64,000 nucleotides of DNA from Candidatus Tepidiaquacellales bacterium UBA2330 (GCA_002344965.1 DDUU01000036.1:13637-77636); one strand, 5' to 3'; shown: positions 25,601 through 34,847, counted from the first letter of the stretch. The notes: generated by a model not told the origin, from the letters alone. Program-made: numbers and translations.

Positions 25601-27655
25601 ATATTTATCAGTAATTGGAATTTCAATAATTTTAGATGTGCCTGTAAACTTTTCCGTTTTAAAATAAAGTATATCATCAGTGTTTGATGTTACAAGCACA
25701 CTTGCACCGGGATGATTTACAAGCACCAGCGCTCTGCAGATCTCTCCCTGTTTATAACTGTCTTTTTCGGGAATGATCTGAACGCTGCCGGACTGATTGT
25801 AATACCACCACATGTCTCCCTTACTTACATAAAATCCTGTTCCCGTTGTAATTTCATTTGCTCTGTCATCTCTGGATTTAATTTCGACATTATAATATCC
25901 TTCAGGATTCAGATTACTAATATCAAATGAAACCGAACCCTGACCGTCAGATAAAGTCATTCCGGATAAAGACTTTATGTATTCTTTATTTTCATTGTAA
26001 TCCTTTGACCAGGTGGATTTATAAACAGATGCTTCGAAATTCGTACTGACCGGATTACCGGAAAAGTCTTCTGCGAATACTGTAATCTTTACGTTTTCTT
26101 CAGGCTTATAAATATATCTGTCGGATTTCGCAGAAAGAGTAAATCCTCCGCGTGTAACAAAAACCGATGTTGTTCCCGAGATTTCTCTTCTTGACTTATC
26201 AGTTATCTTTGCCTGAATTATATATTTATAATCCGACTGAGAGTAGAAAGGTCTGTACCAATGATAGTCTTCATTTGCATTTTCAAAATCTTCATTTATG
26301 CCGTAAGCAATATTAAACTTCCCTTCGCTGTCAAGAATCCCGGAACCGGTATGTATTAATTCCGCGCCGCGATACATTTGATTTTCATCAGCATTTTCAT
26401 AATAGTCCTCATACCACCATGCATACTCGGAAAATTTCCACCACGGCTTGTAATACCTAATTTTGTAAATATTGTATTCTATTTCAGCTTCTGATACCGG
26501 ACTTCCGAAAAAATATTTTGCTTCGGCGACAGCTGTAAGATTATCCTTTCCGTAGTACTGATTCTTTTCTGGTGTTACTGTCACTTTGTATTCCGGCTTT
26601 TTATACTGCTCTACTGTAAAATTTCCGGTATAAGAATTATTTTCGTCAATGTTGGCAAAGATAGTATATGTTCCGAGCGCAGCTTCTTCGTTAAGCTTAT
26701 AAGTCCCGTTAAAGCTTCCCATCTCATTTGTCTTTAAAACCTGCTTATATACTTCAGCGTTTTTTGAATCCTTAATAATTAGAGTAACATCTTTATTTTT
26801 TACGGCAGACAAAGTATTTGCCTCATTTAGTCTTAGAGTACCTTTAAAGTTAACAGCAAGTCCAGTCCTGTAAACCGGCTGCTCAGTAAAAATGTAAGCA
26901 AAATATTTATTTCCCGAATATCCAAAAAATAAATACGGATCTGAAATTAAAACATCATCACCGTAATTTCCAATTATAACAGGATTGTTATTTTCATCAG
27001 ATTCCGTTTTTACATCCTGATTTACAGTTTGATAAAAAACCCCGTCTGAAGTTTTTCCCTGACCGATCTTTTTTGATCCAATATAAAAATTAAGCTCTGC
27101 GTTGTTCACCGGCTCTCCGCTGTTTCTTCTTACAGCAAAACCGAGCATTGAATTATTACCCGCTTTGGATACAAGTCCCAGCTCGGAAATAATGAATCCG
27201 CAGTATGCTACTTTCTTGTAAGAAGTTACTTTGACAAGATAAGCTCCTTTTTCCTTTATATTCAGCGGTATATCCTCATTATAATAGTTATAATTATATT
27301 CATTCTTACTTTTAAGTGTTTTCTTGAAGCTATACACGCTTGTTGTATAGAAAAGCAGATTCTTGTTATCTTTACCAAGGACGTCCAGATTATATCTGGA
27401 AGACTGGCCGGAATAAAATCTTTCAATGTCATTGATCTTTAATACCTCTATATCAAACCGGGCCGGCTTTATTTCTTTACTATCATAATTACCGTACGAA
27501 TACAAATTCAGAGAGATCTCATCACCGGGAGAATAAATATTTTTAGTACTGATGGAATAATTTATCTGATTCTGGGAATTACCGGCTGCAGGTGAGAGCA
27601 GGGAAGACAAAACTAAAATGAAAGTAAATACTTTTAGGAAAACTGAGATTGTCAT
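22658..27655 (-). CDS. Bacterial alpha-2-macroglobulin family protein with thioester
   Basis: This very large secreted protein (1665 residues) traps proteases or supports the cell envelope, as known for YfhM-type bacterial A2Ms. A signal peptide covers about 1-26; there is no lipobox. Repeated macroglobulin beta-domains fill the first half, including the MG2-like 'YIFTEQPVYRTGLAVNFKG'. A carboxypeptidase-regulatory-like insert ('VKGRFLNRSGNPVKGAVIIID') lies at about 820-900. The A2M domain contains 'FWSPYSETDADGYANVNF', and the thioester motif 'YPYGCVEQTMSRF' has Cys1176. A terpenoid-cyclase-like helical domain ('HSDGGWGWWENDNSNPFMTAYV') follows. Unlike many bacterial A2Ms it has no pbpC neighbour. 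The bait region cannot be placed by eye. Confidence 0.93.
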   Translation of the reverse strand: MTISVFLKVFTFILVLSSLLSPAAGNSQNQINYSISTKNIYSPGDEISLNLYSYGNYDSKEIKPARFDIEVLKINDIERFYSGQSSRYNLDVLGKDNKNLLFYTTSVYSFKKTLKSKNEYNYNYYNEDIPLNIKEKGAYLVKVTSYKKVAYCGFIISELGLVSKAGNNSMLGFAVRRNSGEPVNNAELNFYIGSKKIGQGKTSDGVFYQTVNQDVKTESDENNNPVIIGNYGDDVLISDPYLFFGYSGNKYFAYIFTEQPVYRTGLAVNFKGTLRLNEANTLSAVKNKDVTLIIKDSKNAEVYKQVLKTNEMGSFNGTYKLNEEAALGTYTIFANIDENNSYTGNFTVEQYKKPEYKVTVTPEKNQYYGKDNLTAVAEAKYFFGSPVSEAEIEYNIYKIRYYKPWWKFSEYAWWYEDYYENADENQMYRGAELIHTGSGILDSEGKFNIAYGINEDFENANEDYHWYRPFYSQSDYKYIIQAKITDKSRREISGTTSVFVTRGGFTLSAKSDRYIYKPEENVKITVFAEDFSGNPVSTNFEASVYKSTWSKDYNENKEYIKSLSGMTLSDGQGSVSFDISNLNPEGYYNVEIKSRDDRANEITTGTGFYVSKGDMWWYYNQSGSVQIIPEKDSYKQGEICRALVLVNHPGASVLVTSNTDDILYFKTEKFTGTSKIIEIPITDKYLSNFEINVNYVYEGVFYNSGKSILVIPEEKFLTVTIDPSKLIYKPKEPGEVKVRVTDSYGNPVRNAEVSIGVVDESIYSIKEDNTKDIRKFFYGNSYTTVSSSFNNVMNSHGSSRLISIYEKFNLRSTSDKDLATVKGRFLNRSGNPVKGAVIIIDEDYYAAVTGLNGDFEFKLPEGKYSVSAYYSNTEKNDLKEIILVKGQTKNIILYTDRDLNENETMDQSGMIGMDRDAPGSIRLNADMKSAPEESKKEKSSEMPTGFNDLVSADVRSDFRDAIFWSPYSETDADGYANVNFLFPDNLTEWRITSRVITEDTKVGQSVTTVITRKDLIVRMETPRFFQENDDVTVSTIIHNYLKTEKRAKVKFTAENLILVSGENEKSVNIPPDSEIRLDWKVKVTEPVGEAKLYAEALTDEESDAVEIKTPLQPAGLEIIKNNVADISEENKTEVKTFEIPPGTDMKSAGMKINIDASLASVILTSLDELAGYPYGCVEQTMSRFLPTVIVAKAFREINAPISDATKKDLPLMVDKGLQRLYGFQHSDGGWGWWENDNSNPFMTAYVVYGLAVASESGYEVRDAVLNNGKSAIKNHLNKNEKDLTTRAYMLYSLAIAGKDNNEYIEKILDTINKAELNDYAKSLVAMTWKLIGNERKAKDELISLEKNVKTSGEGAAYWEGKEFHYRWQDDKVQTTAMALKAIVNINEISDLKEKVVRWLMMQRRGNAWRSTQETAMIIYAMVDYLKNSPELDPDYNVKVFINNNIVSDLNMNKTNVFSKSEPVLIDSKNLKTGQNEIRIEKSGRGKVYFSSGASYYDNSAGSKSSENGFRIEREYFKLEKYESYSEDKIVYRKKYFDGSLKSGDEFLVKVRVSSRENENNYFMLEDFIPSGAEVIKDDWAYRIEDENDYQGYNNYYWRWWYADKEIRDNRVVFFASYMGKGDYQFSYIMRAQIPGEYSVNPARGMLMYYPEVYGNSDEMKISISD

Positions 27656-27807
27656 GTCAGTATTTTTAAATTTCAGAAAATAATTCAGGATATAAATAGA
27701 TTTTTAAATTTTAAAAGTAAAAATTAATAAGTAGATTGGAACATCTTAAGTCAGCTCAGCACTTATATTTACAATCTCCGGGAAAGTTCCCGGCATTTTT
27801 TTTTATT

Positions 27808-28524
27808 ATGTTGGATAAAATAATCGGCGAACCATTTTTGGGATTTGATAAAAAAGGGCTTCTGTTTCTTAAATCTCTTAAAACTGAAAAGAACAATAAC
27901 AAAGAGTGGTTTGATAAAAACAGAGACACTTATGAAAATTATCTGAAGAATCCGATGAAAGAACTAATTGATGCGCTGGCAGTGGAAATAAATAAAATCG
28001 ATCCGCAAATTGTAGTAAATTACAAATCAATTTTCAGAATTAACAGGGACATCAGATTTTCAAAAAACAAAACTCCGTATAAGACGCATTATTCAGCTGC
28101 ATTTACATTCGGCAAGGTGAAATCATCCGAAGATCCGCAATTTTATTTTCATTTCAGTCCCGAAGAATTTTTGTTTGCAGCGGGACAATACAGCATGGAT
28201 CCTGTGTATTTAAAGAAGATCCGATTTTATATTTTTAAAAATTTTGATAATTATAAAAAGATCACCGGCAGTAAATCTCTTTTAAAATATTTCGGGAAAG
28301 TGCAGGGTGAATCATTAATAAACCTTCCTAAAGATTTTGATAAAGAGATTATATATTCAAAGGATCCATATCTTGCAGAGACATTAATGAAAAAACAGTT
28401 TTATGTTTTCAGGACTTATAAACCTGATGTAATACTCAATGAAAAAATTACAGATATTATAACGGAAGACATAAAGATAACATATGATTTTACCAAATTT
28501 CTGCACAGCGCCGTAATAAATTAA
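27808..28524 (+). CDS. DUF2461 family protein
   Basis: This protein of about 238 residues has the DUF2461/TIGR02453 pattern: 'FLGFDKKGLLFLKSLKTEKNNNKEWFDKNRDTYE' near the N-terminus, then 'IFRINRDIRFSKNKTPYKTH' and 'FYFHFSPEEFLFAAGQYSM'. The family is widespread and of unknown biochemical function; no catalytic motif is evident. I place the start at ATG 27808. An upstream in-frame TTG at 27736 would add 24 residues unlike the family. The gene is on the plus strand, divergent from the A2M gene. Confidence 0.87.
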   Translation: MLDKIIGEPFLGFDKKGLLFLKSLKTEKNNNKEWFDKNRDTYENYLKNPMKELIDALAVEINKIDPQIVVNYKSIFRINRDIRFSKNKTPYKTHYSAAFTFGKVKSSEDPQFYFHFSPEEFLFAAGQYSMDPVYLKKIRFYIFKNFDNYKKITGSKSLLKYFGKVQGESLINLPKDFDKEIIYSKDPYLAETLMKKQFYVFRTYKPDVILNEKITDIITEDIKITYDFTKFLHSAVIN

Positions 28525-28555
28525 TTTATTAATTAAAATTTACTTATACATTTTT

Positions 28556-29344
28556 ATGAATACTTTTAAAGTTAACGGAATACATGTGAATGATCACGGA
28601 GGGAAAGGAGAACCGCTGATTTTCATTCATGCTTATCCGTTATGCAGCAGGATGTGGGATAAGCAGGCAGAATATTTTAATGACAGATTCAGAGTTATTA
28701 CTTATGATATCAGGGGACTTGGATACAGTAACGAACTTGAATCTTACCTTTTCACTATGGAAGATCTTGTGGATGATCTGGAAAATATTCTCAATCATAT
28801 GAAGCTTGATAAAGTAAATGCATGCGGTCTTTCAGTCGGGGGATATATTTTACTCAGATCAGCCGAACGAATGCCCGAAAGATTCAGTTCATTAATACTT
28901 GCGGATACAAAAGCAGAAAGCGATGATCATGATTCGATGCTCAACAGATCTGCAGGCATTAAGAAGATCAGATCCGGTATGAAAGATGAATTTATAGAAG
29001 CAATGCTTCCCAAGCTCATAAGCAATGAAGGCTTTAATAATCCTGAGATTAATAATAAGGTCAGAGAAATGATGGGATGGATGGATGTTAACGGCATGTG
29101 TTCGGTTATGATTGCAATTGCAACCAGAACTAATTTAATAAACAGGTTAAAAAATATCAGCATACCTTCTCTTGTAATCGTTGGAAAGGAAGACGCTCTG
29201 ACTCCAGTTATACATTCTTTTTATTTAAAGGAGAATCTAAGGAATGCAAAATATCATCTTATAAAAAATGCAGGACATATAAGTAATATGGAAAAACCGG
29301 AAGAGTTTAATAAAGCTCTGGAGGAATTTCTATTATCTGTTTAG
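28556..29344 (+). CDS. Alpha/beta-hydrolase fold protein
   Basis: This 262-residue protein has the canonical hydrolase features: oxyanion-strand 'LIFIHAYPLCSRMWD' near residue 21, nucleophile elbow 'GLSVGG' with Ser93, acid-loop 'VIVGKEDALTP' and the catalytic His in 'NAGHISNMEKPEEFN'. The sequence resembles 3-oxoadipate enol-lactonase/esterase-type hydrolases, but the substrate cannot be assigned and no catabolic genes are nearby. It starts 31 bp after the DUF2461 gene. No signal peptide is present, so it is cytoplasmic. Confidence 0.9.
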   Translation: MNTFKVNGIHVNDHGGKGEPLIFIHAYPLCSRMWDKQAEYFNDRFRVITYDIRGLGYSNELESYLFTMEDLVDDLENILNHMKLDKVNACGLSVGGYILLRSAERMPERFSSLILADTKAESDDHDSMLNRSAGIKKIRSGMKDEFIEAMLPKLISNEGFNNPEINNKVREMMGWMDVNGMCSVMIAIATRTNLINRLKNISIPSLVIVGKEDALTPVIHSFYLKENLRNAKYHLIKNAGHISNMEKPEEFNKALEEFLLSV

Positions 29345-29451
29345 TAAATATTGATCAATTATTCCTATATCTTATTTTCATTTTATAGACTGTAAAATGA
29401 CAGCTGCATTTTAAAACTTAATGCGTTACTCCTTAATAAAATCAGTTAAAT

Positions 29452-30195
29452 ATGAGATTTAAATACACTCTGGAATATGACGGAACCAAATATTCCGGAT
29501 GGCAGATACAGAAAAACACCAGGACCGTTCAGGGTACTTTGGTAAAATGTATTAAAACAATGCTTGAAGAAACAAAGGGTAAAAGCGCATATGGTGATTT
29601 TTACGGTTCGGGAAGGACGGATAAAGGAGTACATGCATTAGCACAGACTGCTCATCTTGAATGTGAGACAATGCTTGCTCCGCATATACAGAAAATGAAA
29701 ATGAACGATATGCTTCCTACTGATATTAATATTCTGAATGTAGAAAGAGTTGCTAATAGTTTTCACGCCCGCCACTCTGCGACAGGAAGGCAGTATCTTT
29801 ACGTTATTTCAAAAAGGAGAACAGCATTTGAAAAAAAATACGTCTGGTGGGTCAGAGACACGCTTGATGTAACTGAAATGAAAACACTTGCAGAACTTTT
29901 AAAAGGATTCCGGGATTTCAGATCATTTTCCGAACCCGATCCGAATAACAAATCCACTCTTGTAGATCTTGAGTTTATTGAATTAACGGAAACTGAAGAT
30001 AAAATTTACATTCGTATAAAGGCGTCTCATTTTTTGTGGAAAATGGTAAGAAGGATTGTCGGAACGCTTGTAGAAGCGGGAAGAGGAAACATAGGAGCAA
30101 AGGAAATCAGAAAGTATCTTAAATCTTATTCAAAAGACCCGGCTATATTTACAGCTCCGCCTTCCGGACTATTTCTTGAAAAAATTTTTTACTGA
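29452..30195 (+). CDS. truA: tRNA pseudouridine(38-40) synthase TruA
   Basis: This 247-residue enzyme isomerises uridines 38-40 in the anticodon arm. The N-terminus 'YTLEYDGTKYSGWQIQ' and the catalytic 'GSGRTDKGVHA' with Asp57 are diagnostic, as are 'FHARHSATGRQYLY' and 'SHFLWKMVRRIVGTLVEAG'. Full length for the family. About 107 bp of intergenic DNA precede it and 243 bp follow. Confidence 0.97.
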   Translation: MRFKYTLEYDGTKYSGWQIQKNTRTVQGTLVKCIKTMLEETKGKSAYGDFYGSGRTDKGVHALAQTAHLECETMLAPHIQKMKMNDMLPTDINILNVERVANSFHARHSATGRQYLYVISKRRTAFEKKYVWWVRDTLDVTEMKTLAELLKGFRDFRSFSEPDPNNKSTLVDLEFIELTETEDKIYIRIKASHFLWKMVRRIVGTLVEAGRGNIGAKEIRKYLKSYSKDPAIFTAPPSGLFLEKIFY

Positions 30196-30334
30196 GATAC
30201 AGCCGGTTTTCTTATGTTGAGTAAAGGTCAATTCTTAAAAAGATAAAATTTTTTTACATACACAAACTAAATCTTTTAAATACCATTTTTCATAGTTCAA
30301 TTTGTTTATTTAATCCGAACTAACATTTTTAAAA

Positions 30335-30351
30335 ATAGTATGTTATACTAT
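30335..30351. repeat. Short inverted repeat upstream of the TIGR01777 gene
   Basis: ATAGTAT-GTT-ATACTAT is a perfect 7-bp palindrome arm pair about 90 bp upstream of the next start codon, in AT-rich DNA. It could be an operator for a dimeric regulator. In DNA of this composition, chance is also possible. Confidence 0.35.
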
Positions 30352-30438
30352 GGAAGTAAGTTATTTAAATTCAGTTTTAACCGGCACGATTCTGTTATTT
30401 AGTAAATTCAGATTTTAATTTAATTAGTACTAAACAAT

Positions 30439-31371
30439 ATGGAAAAAAGAATTTTAGTCACTGGCGCTACAGGATTAATAGGTAAAAATGTGGTGAATGA
30501 GCTATGTTCAAAAGGTTCATTTGTGAAAATTCTGACTTATAGTAAGGATAAAGCAAAAGATTTATTTAAAAAACATTATACAGTTCAGATATACGACTGG
30601 AGTAAATTTGAAGACCCGTTCACACTTTCAGGATTGATCAGCGAAACAGATTGTATAATTAACCTTGCCGGAGAGAATATATCCGGGAAAAAGTGGGATA
30701 AAAAATTTAAGGAAAAAATATATAACAGCAGGATCAATCTGACTCAGTTGATTTCGGAATCAATCAGGTTTGCAAAAATCAAACCTGAATGTCTTATTAA
30801 TGCATCAGGTGTAGGTATTTACGGTTTCAGAGGAGATGAAATATTAACGGAAGATGCTGATACGGGAAAAGATTTTCTTGCGAAACTTTGCATTGACTGG
30901 GAAACCGAGGCTTTAAAATCTGTTCAGTATGATGTGAGGGTAGTTACTCTCAGAACGGGAATTGTCCTTGATAAAAAAGAAGGCGCATTGAGCAAACTAA
31001 TGATCCCGTTTAAATTTTTTGCAGGCGGATACCAGGGTTCCGGTAAACAGTGGATCTCCTGGATACACATAAAGGATATCACTTCACTGATTTGCTTTGC
31101 AGTATTTAGCAAAAACGTAACAGGTGCATTGAATGCATGTTCGCCGGAACCTGTTACCAATAAAAATTTTTCAAAAGTACTTGGAGAAGTCTTGGAAAAA
31201 CCGTCATTTATGCCTGTACCGTCATTTATGTTAAAAGCCGTCGTGGGAGAATTCGCAGAAAATTTACTTCACGGACAAAAAGCTTATCCGAAAAAAGCTC
31301 TTGAAAGCGGATTTACATTTGAATTTCCTAATCTCAAAGAAGCATTACAAAATATACTCTCTAAGACATGA
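30439..31371 (+). CDS. TIGR01777-type NAD-dependent epimerase (YfcH-like SDR)
   Basis: This 310-residue protein has the SDR nucleotide motif 'VTGATGLIGKNVVNEL' and the subfamily-defining 'IINLAGENISGKKWDKKFKEKI', 'INASGVGIYG', 'LRTGIVLDKKEGALSKLM' and 'GSGKQWISWIHIKDI'. The C-terminal DUF1731-like region ends with 'YPKKALESGFTFEFPNLKEAL'. The catalytic Tyr of classical SDRs lies in 'GIYGFRGD'. The family is linked to cell-division inhibitor annotations, but its reaction is unknown. Its last bases overlap the start of the kinase-like gene (ATGA), indicating coupling. Confidence 0.92.
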   Translation: MEKRILVTGATGLIGKNVVNELCSKGSFVKILTYSKDKAKDLFKKHYTVQIYDWSKFEDPFTLSGLISETDCIINLAGENISGKKWDKKFKEKIYNSRINLTQLISESIRFAKIKPECLINASGVGIYGFRGDEILTEDADTGKDFLAKLCIDWETEALKSVQYDVRVVTLRTGIVLDKKEGALSKLMIPFKFFAGGYQGSGKQWISWIHIKDITSLICFAVFSKNVTGALNACSPEPVTNKNFSKVLGEVLEKPSFMPVPSFMLKAVVGEFAENLLHGQKAYPKKALESGFTFEFPNLKEALQNILSKT

Positions 31372-32357
31372 CTTATCAAAGCGAATATGTATTAAATGAA
31401 TTTCAATCACTGGTATTCAAAGTGTTTGGTGAAAATATTACACGAATAGACAAACTCAATGCTGATGCCTCCGACAGAAACCTGTTCAGAATTTTTACTG
31501 AAAAAAGATCTGTCATAGGAGTTAAAAACAAGCATATAAAAGAAAATCTTGCATTCATAAATTTTTCAAGGGCATTTTTAAATGCAGGATTTAATGTTCC
31601 TGATGTATATGCAGTTTCTGAAGACGCGAAAATTTATATTGAAGAAGATCTCGGGGATATAAATCTTTTTATTTTCTCCAAGACTGCTTCAAGAGATGAA
31701 TGTTTGAATTATTATATGAAAGCGCTGTCAGGTCTTTTGGATTTTCAGATACGCGGTTTAAATATCGTTGACCTGAAGTATTGTTATCAGACGGAAAATT
31801 TTTCAAATGATCTTTTATATTCTGATTTTCAGAAATTTGAGGAATATTATATAACTAAACTAAAAAAATCAGATATTGATGAAGCTCTGTTTAATGATGT
31901 TTATAATTTACTTTGCACTGTAAATTCCGGCGCAGATAATAATTTTTTTCTTTACAGGGATTTTCAGACAAGGAACATAATGGTAAAAGACTGTGAGCTG
32001 TATTTTATTGACTTTCAGTCAGGAAGAAGAGGACCGCTTCAATATGATGCGGCGTCTTTTTTATACTCAGGCAGCATTGATCTTTCTGAAGATGAAAGGA
32101 GTCTTCTCTTGAATTTTTATATTGATGCCGTAAATAAAAGGACCGGAGCGAACGTGGAAAAATTCATGCATGAGTTTTACTTTTTTGCACTGATGAGATT
32201 AATACAGATACTGGGAAGTTACGGATACACATACGAGAAAAAAAAAGATGAATCTGTCCTGAAAAAAATTCCAAAAGCTATTTCCAATATCGGAAGTTTA
32301 AGAACTAAAACTTCAGATCCGGTAATTCTGAAATTTATTGATTACCTGACAAGTTAA
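31368..32357 (+). CDS. APH-family phosphotransferase (AmgK-like sugar kinase)
   Basis: This 329-residue protein has an aminoglycoside-phosphotransferase/choline-kinase fold. The N-lobe carries 'DASDRNLFRIF' and the lysine of 'SVIGVKNKH'. The catalytic loop is 'LYRDFQTRNIMV' (Tyr replaces the usual His of HRD) and the metal-binding motif is 'YFIDFQSGRRGPLQYD'. This R-D-x-Q-x-R-N and D-F-Q-S-G-x-x-G-P-x-x-Y-D pattern is typical of the AmgK subgroup, which phosphorylates N-acetylmuramate/N-acetylglucosamine at the anomeric position. The usual partner nucleotidyltransferase MurU is not adjacent. It overlaps the upstream SDR by 4 bp and converges on the efflux operon. Confidence 0.85.
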   Translation: MTYQSEYVLNEFQSLVFKVFGENITRIDKLNADASDRNLFRIFTEKRSVIGVKNKHIKENLAFINFSRAFLNAGFNVPDVYAVSEDAKIYIEEDLGDINLFIFSKTASRDECLNYYMKALSGLLDFQIRGLNIVDLKYCYQTENFSNDLLYSDFQKFEEYYITKLKKSDIDEALFNDVYNLLCTVNSGADNNFFLYRDFQTRNIMVKDCELYFIDFQSGRRGPLQYDAASFLYSGSIDLSEDERSLLLNFYIDAVNKRTGANVEKFMHEFYFFALMRLIQILGSYGYTYEKKKDESVLKKIPKAISNIGSLRTKTSDPVILKFIDYLTS

Positions 32358-32360
32358 AAT

Positions 32361-33593
32361 TTATTCATATCTGAGAGCGTCAATAGGATTAAGCTTAGCA
32401 GCTTTATATGCCGGATAAACTCCGAAGGCAATACCAACTGCAGAGCAGACTGCAAGTCCGATCACTACCCAGTCATAAGGTATCACTACGGGACTGTTAA
32501 GATACATGCCGAGTAAATTACCGGTAATTATGCCAAGTACAATTCCGATTATACCGCCGAGTTCGCATAAGATCACCGCTTCTATTAAAAATTGAATCAG
32601 AACGCTTTTGCTTTTTGCGCCGATAGCTTTTCTTATACCTATTTCTTTTGTTCTTTCTGTTACTGACACAAGCATAATGTTCATAATTCCGATCCCCGCA
32701 GCAAGAAGTGCAATAAAAGAAATAAACCCCGCTCCGTATTTGAAATATTTCGTAAAATTGTTTACCTGACCGATAAGAGATTCATTTGAAAATATTTCAA
32801 AACTATCCGGTTCTCCGGGCTTATCACCTCGGATTGATCTTAATACCGTTATTATATTCTCTACTGATTCATTAAACTCATCTTTTCCGGGTGCCTGAAT
32901 CGCAATGTTCATGGATCTGTTGTTTTTTCCATAAACCTGTTGCATGGTAGTAATAGGCAGCAGCGCAAAATTATCATTGCTTTGACCGAAACCTTCCCCT
33001 TCTTTCTGAAAAACGCCTATCACTTTATACTGACTGTTGTCAATTATAATATCTTTTCCGATAGGATCTACATTAGGGAAAAGTTTTTCAACCGCATCCA
33101 TTCCGATCACTGCCACTTTGGAATTTCTTATTAAGTCATTCTGCGTTATGAATCTGCCGAACTGTATAGTTTTATTGTTACATTCCAGATACTCCGGTTC
33201 TACACCGCCAACATAAAAATTCGGGTTGGTTTTCGCGCTGCTGGTTTTAATTGTCTTTTGATATACATAGTCCTCAATGGACATATATTTGTATAAGGTG
33301 GCTTTTTCCTTTAATCTTTTTCCCTGATCATAAGTAATGTCTTCCCTGTTTCTGTATTTGTTTCTTGAGCGGGCATCGCCAAACTCCATAGCCGGAAATT
33401 TCTGAACCTGAAATGTATTGCTGCCAAGGGAATTCAGTCCGCCTTCAATCCCTGCCTGAAGCGCATTAAGCAGGGTCATAATGGCAATTATAGAAAATAC
33501 ACCTATTACTATACCGGATAATGTCAGCATTGCCCTGATCTTATTATTTCTTAATGTATTAAAAGCAATCCGTATTAATTCTGCAACAGGCAT
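32361..33593 (-). CDS. MacB-type ABC transporter permease 2
   Basis: This 410-residue permease has an N-terminal transmembrane helix ('MLTLSGIVIGVFSIIAIMTL'), a large periplasmic MacB_PCD domain (about 45-280), then three C-terminal helices of the FtsX-like domain with 'ERTKEIGIRKAIGAKSKSVL' before the second helix and 'GVYPAYKAAKLNPIDALRYE' at the end. The last motif is the hallmark of mechanotransmission ABC exporters. It follows permease 1 by 9 bp and is related to it along its whole length, so the two probably form a heterodimer. It ends the operon, 3 bp from the convergent kinase. Confidence 0.93.
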   Translation of the reverse strand: MPVAELIRIAFNTLRNNKIRAMLTLSGIVIGVFSIIAIMTLLNALQAGIEGGLNSLGSNTFQVQKFPAMEFGDARSRNKYRNREDITYDQGKRLKEKATLYKYMSIEDYVYQKTIKTSSAKTNPNFYVGGVEPEYLECNNKTIQFGRFITQNDLIRNSKVAVIGMDAVEKLFPNVDPIGKDIIIDNSQYKVIGVFQKEGEGFGQSNDNFALLPITTMQQVYGKNNRSMNIAIQAPGKDEFNESVENIITVLRSIRGDKPGEPDSFEIFSNESLIGQVNNFTKYFKYGAGFISFIALLAAGIGIMNIMLVSVTERTKEIGIRKAIGAKSKSVLIQFLIEAVILCELGGIIGIVLGIITGNLLGMYLNSPVVIPYDWVVIGLAVCSAVGIAFGVYPAYKAAKLNPIDALRYE

Positions 33594-33602
33594 AATTATT
33601 TT

Positions 33603-34829
33603 TTATTCATATCTTAATGAATCAACTGCATTCATTTTTGCAGCGTTATATGCCGGAAATATTCCGGCAAGCACTCCGAATATTACAGATACAAAAAGTC
33701 CGAGCAAAATCACCCAGAGAGGCATAGCAGTAGGAAGTACAAACGCATTTATTAATAGACTGATCGGAACTGAGATCATTAATCCGATTAATCCGCCGAG
33801 CAGACAAATTGAAACAGACTCAATCAGAAACTGCAGCAGGATCGTTCTTTTCTTTGCGCCGATTGCTTTTCGTATCCCTATCTCTTTTGTCCTCTCTTTT
33901 ACTGATACAAACATAATATTTGCAATGCCGACTGAGCCGACTATCAGTGAAAGAGAAGTTATTAATGATCCGATGATTTTTATAAGCGATGTAAGACTTT
34001 CATAAGTTGACTTAAATGCTTCCTGCTGATTTACGCCAAAGTCATCCCTGTCACCGTATTGCACTTTTCTTGCTTTACGCATTATTGAAATTACTTCTTC
34101 TTTTGTTTCACCCAGGTCATTTATATCAGCGGCTTTTATGTTTATTGACAGACTTCTTTTGTTTCCAAACAGATTGAAGAACCTGTCTATCGGAATGATT
34201 ACTCTGTTATCAAGACTGACAAGTCCAAGCAGACTTCCCTGCTTTTCCACAACTCCGATTATTCTGAATGAATAAGTTCCGATTTTTATAGTTTTACCAA
34301 TAGGATCTGCATTTTCAAAAAAAGCTTTCCGTATATCCATTCCTATAATACATACAGGATAACCGCCGTCTGATTCTTTCTGAGTAAAGAATCTGCCTTC
34401 CTCCATATTTGCTCCGAAGGTTTCCTGATATGCTGCTGTAGTGCCGAGTACAAATACATTTTCTAAAACAAAATCACGGTATTTCAAAGTCTTGTTAGTT
34501 CCTGCGGAAGGACAGACCGAAGCTGCCGTCTGAATATTTCTCTCTAAATAGTCATACTGATTCATCGTAATGTCTTTTCTGTTTCTGTAAAAAGACCAGT
34601 CTTCCTTTCCGAACCATTCAAATTTCTGTACATAAAGCACATCAGCACCTACTGCTGAAATACTTTTTTCAAAAGCTCTGTTAATTCCTTCTATAACTGT
34701 CTGCATTAAAGTTACGGATGTAATTCCGATTACGATACCAAGCGTTGCAAGAAATGACCTCAGCTTGTTTGCCGTAATGGCTTTATAAGAGATTATTAAG
34801 TTTTCTTTTATTTCAATAAATAAATTCAT
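33603..34829 (-). CDS. MacB-type ABC transporter permease 1
   Basis: This 408-residue protein has the same architecture as its downstream paralogue: helix 'LRSFLATLGIVIGITSVTLM', periplasmic MacB_PCD domain, three FtsX-like helices with 'ERTKEIGIRKAIGAKKRTIL', and the terminal 'GIFPAYNAAKMNAVDSLRYE'. No nucleotide-binding domain is fused, unlike E. coli MacB; the ATPase is the separate gene 18 bp upstream. Two diverged permeases in one operon suggest an asymmetric transporter. Substrates could be peptides, lipids or lipoproteins. Confidence 0.93.
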   Translation of the reverse strand: MNLFIEIKENLIISYKAITANKLRSFLATLGIVIGITSVTLMQTVIEGINRAFEKSISAVGADVLYVQKFEWFGKEDWSFYRNRKDITMNQYDYLERNIQTAASVCPSAGTNKTLKYRDFVLENVFVLGTTAAYQETFGANMEEGRFFTQKESDGGYPVCIIGMDIRKAFFENADPIGKTIKIGTYSFRIIGVVEKQGSLLGLVSLDNRVIIPIDRFFNLFGNKRSLSINIKAADINDLGETKEEVISIMRKARKVQYGDRDDFGVNQQEAFKSTYESLTSLIKIIGSLITSLSLIVGSVGIANIMFVSVKERTKEIGIRKAIGAKKRTILLQFLIESVSICLLGGLIGLMISVPISLLINAFVLPTAMPLWVILLGLFVSVIFGVLAGIFPAYNAAKMNAVDSLRYE

Positions 34830-34847
34830 ATTGTCAAATTCCGGTGC

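Noticed and set aside
27736..27807. TTG-initiated N-terminal extension of the DUF2461 gene
   Set aside because: The 24 extra residues do not look like the family; ATG at 27808 lies directly before the conserved region.
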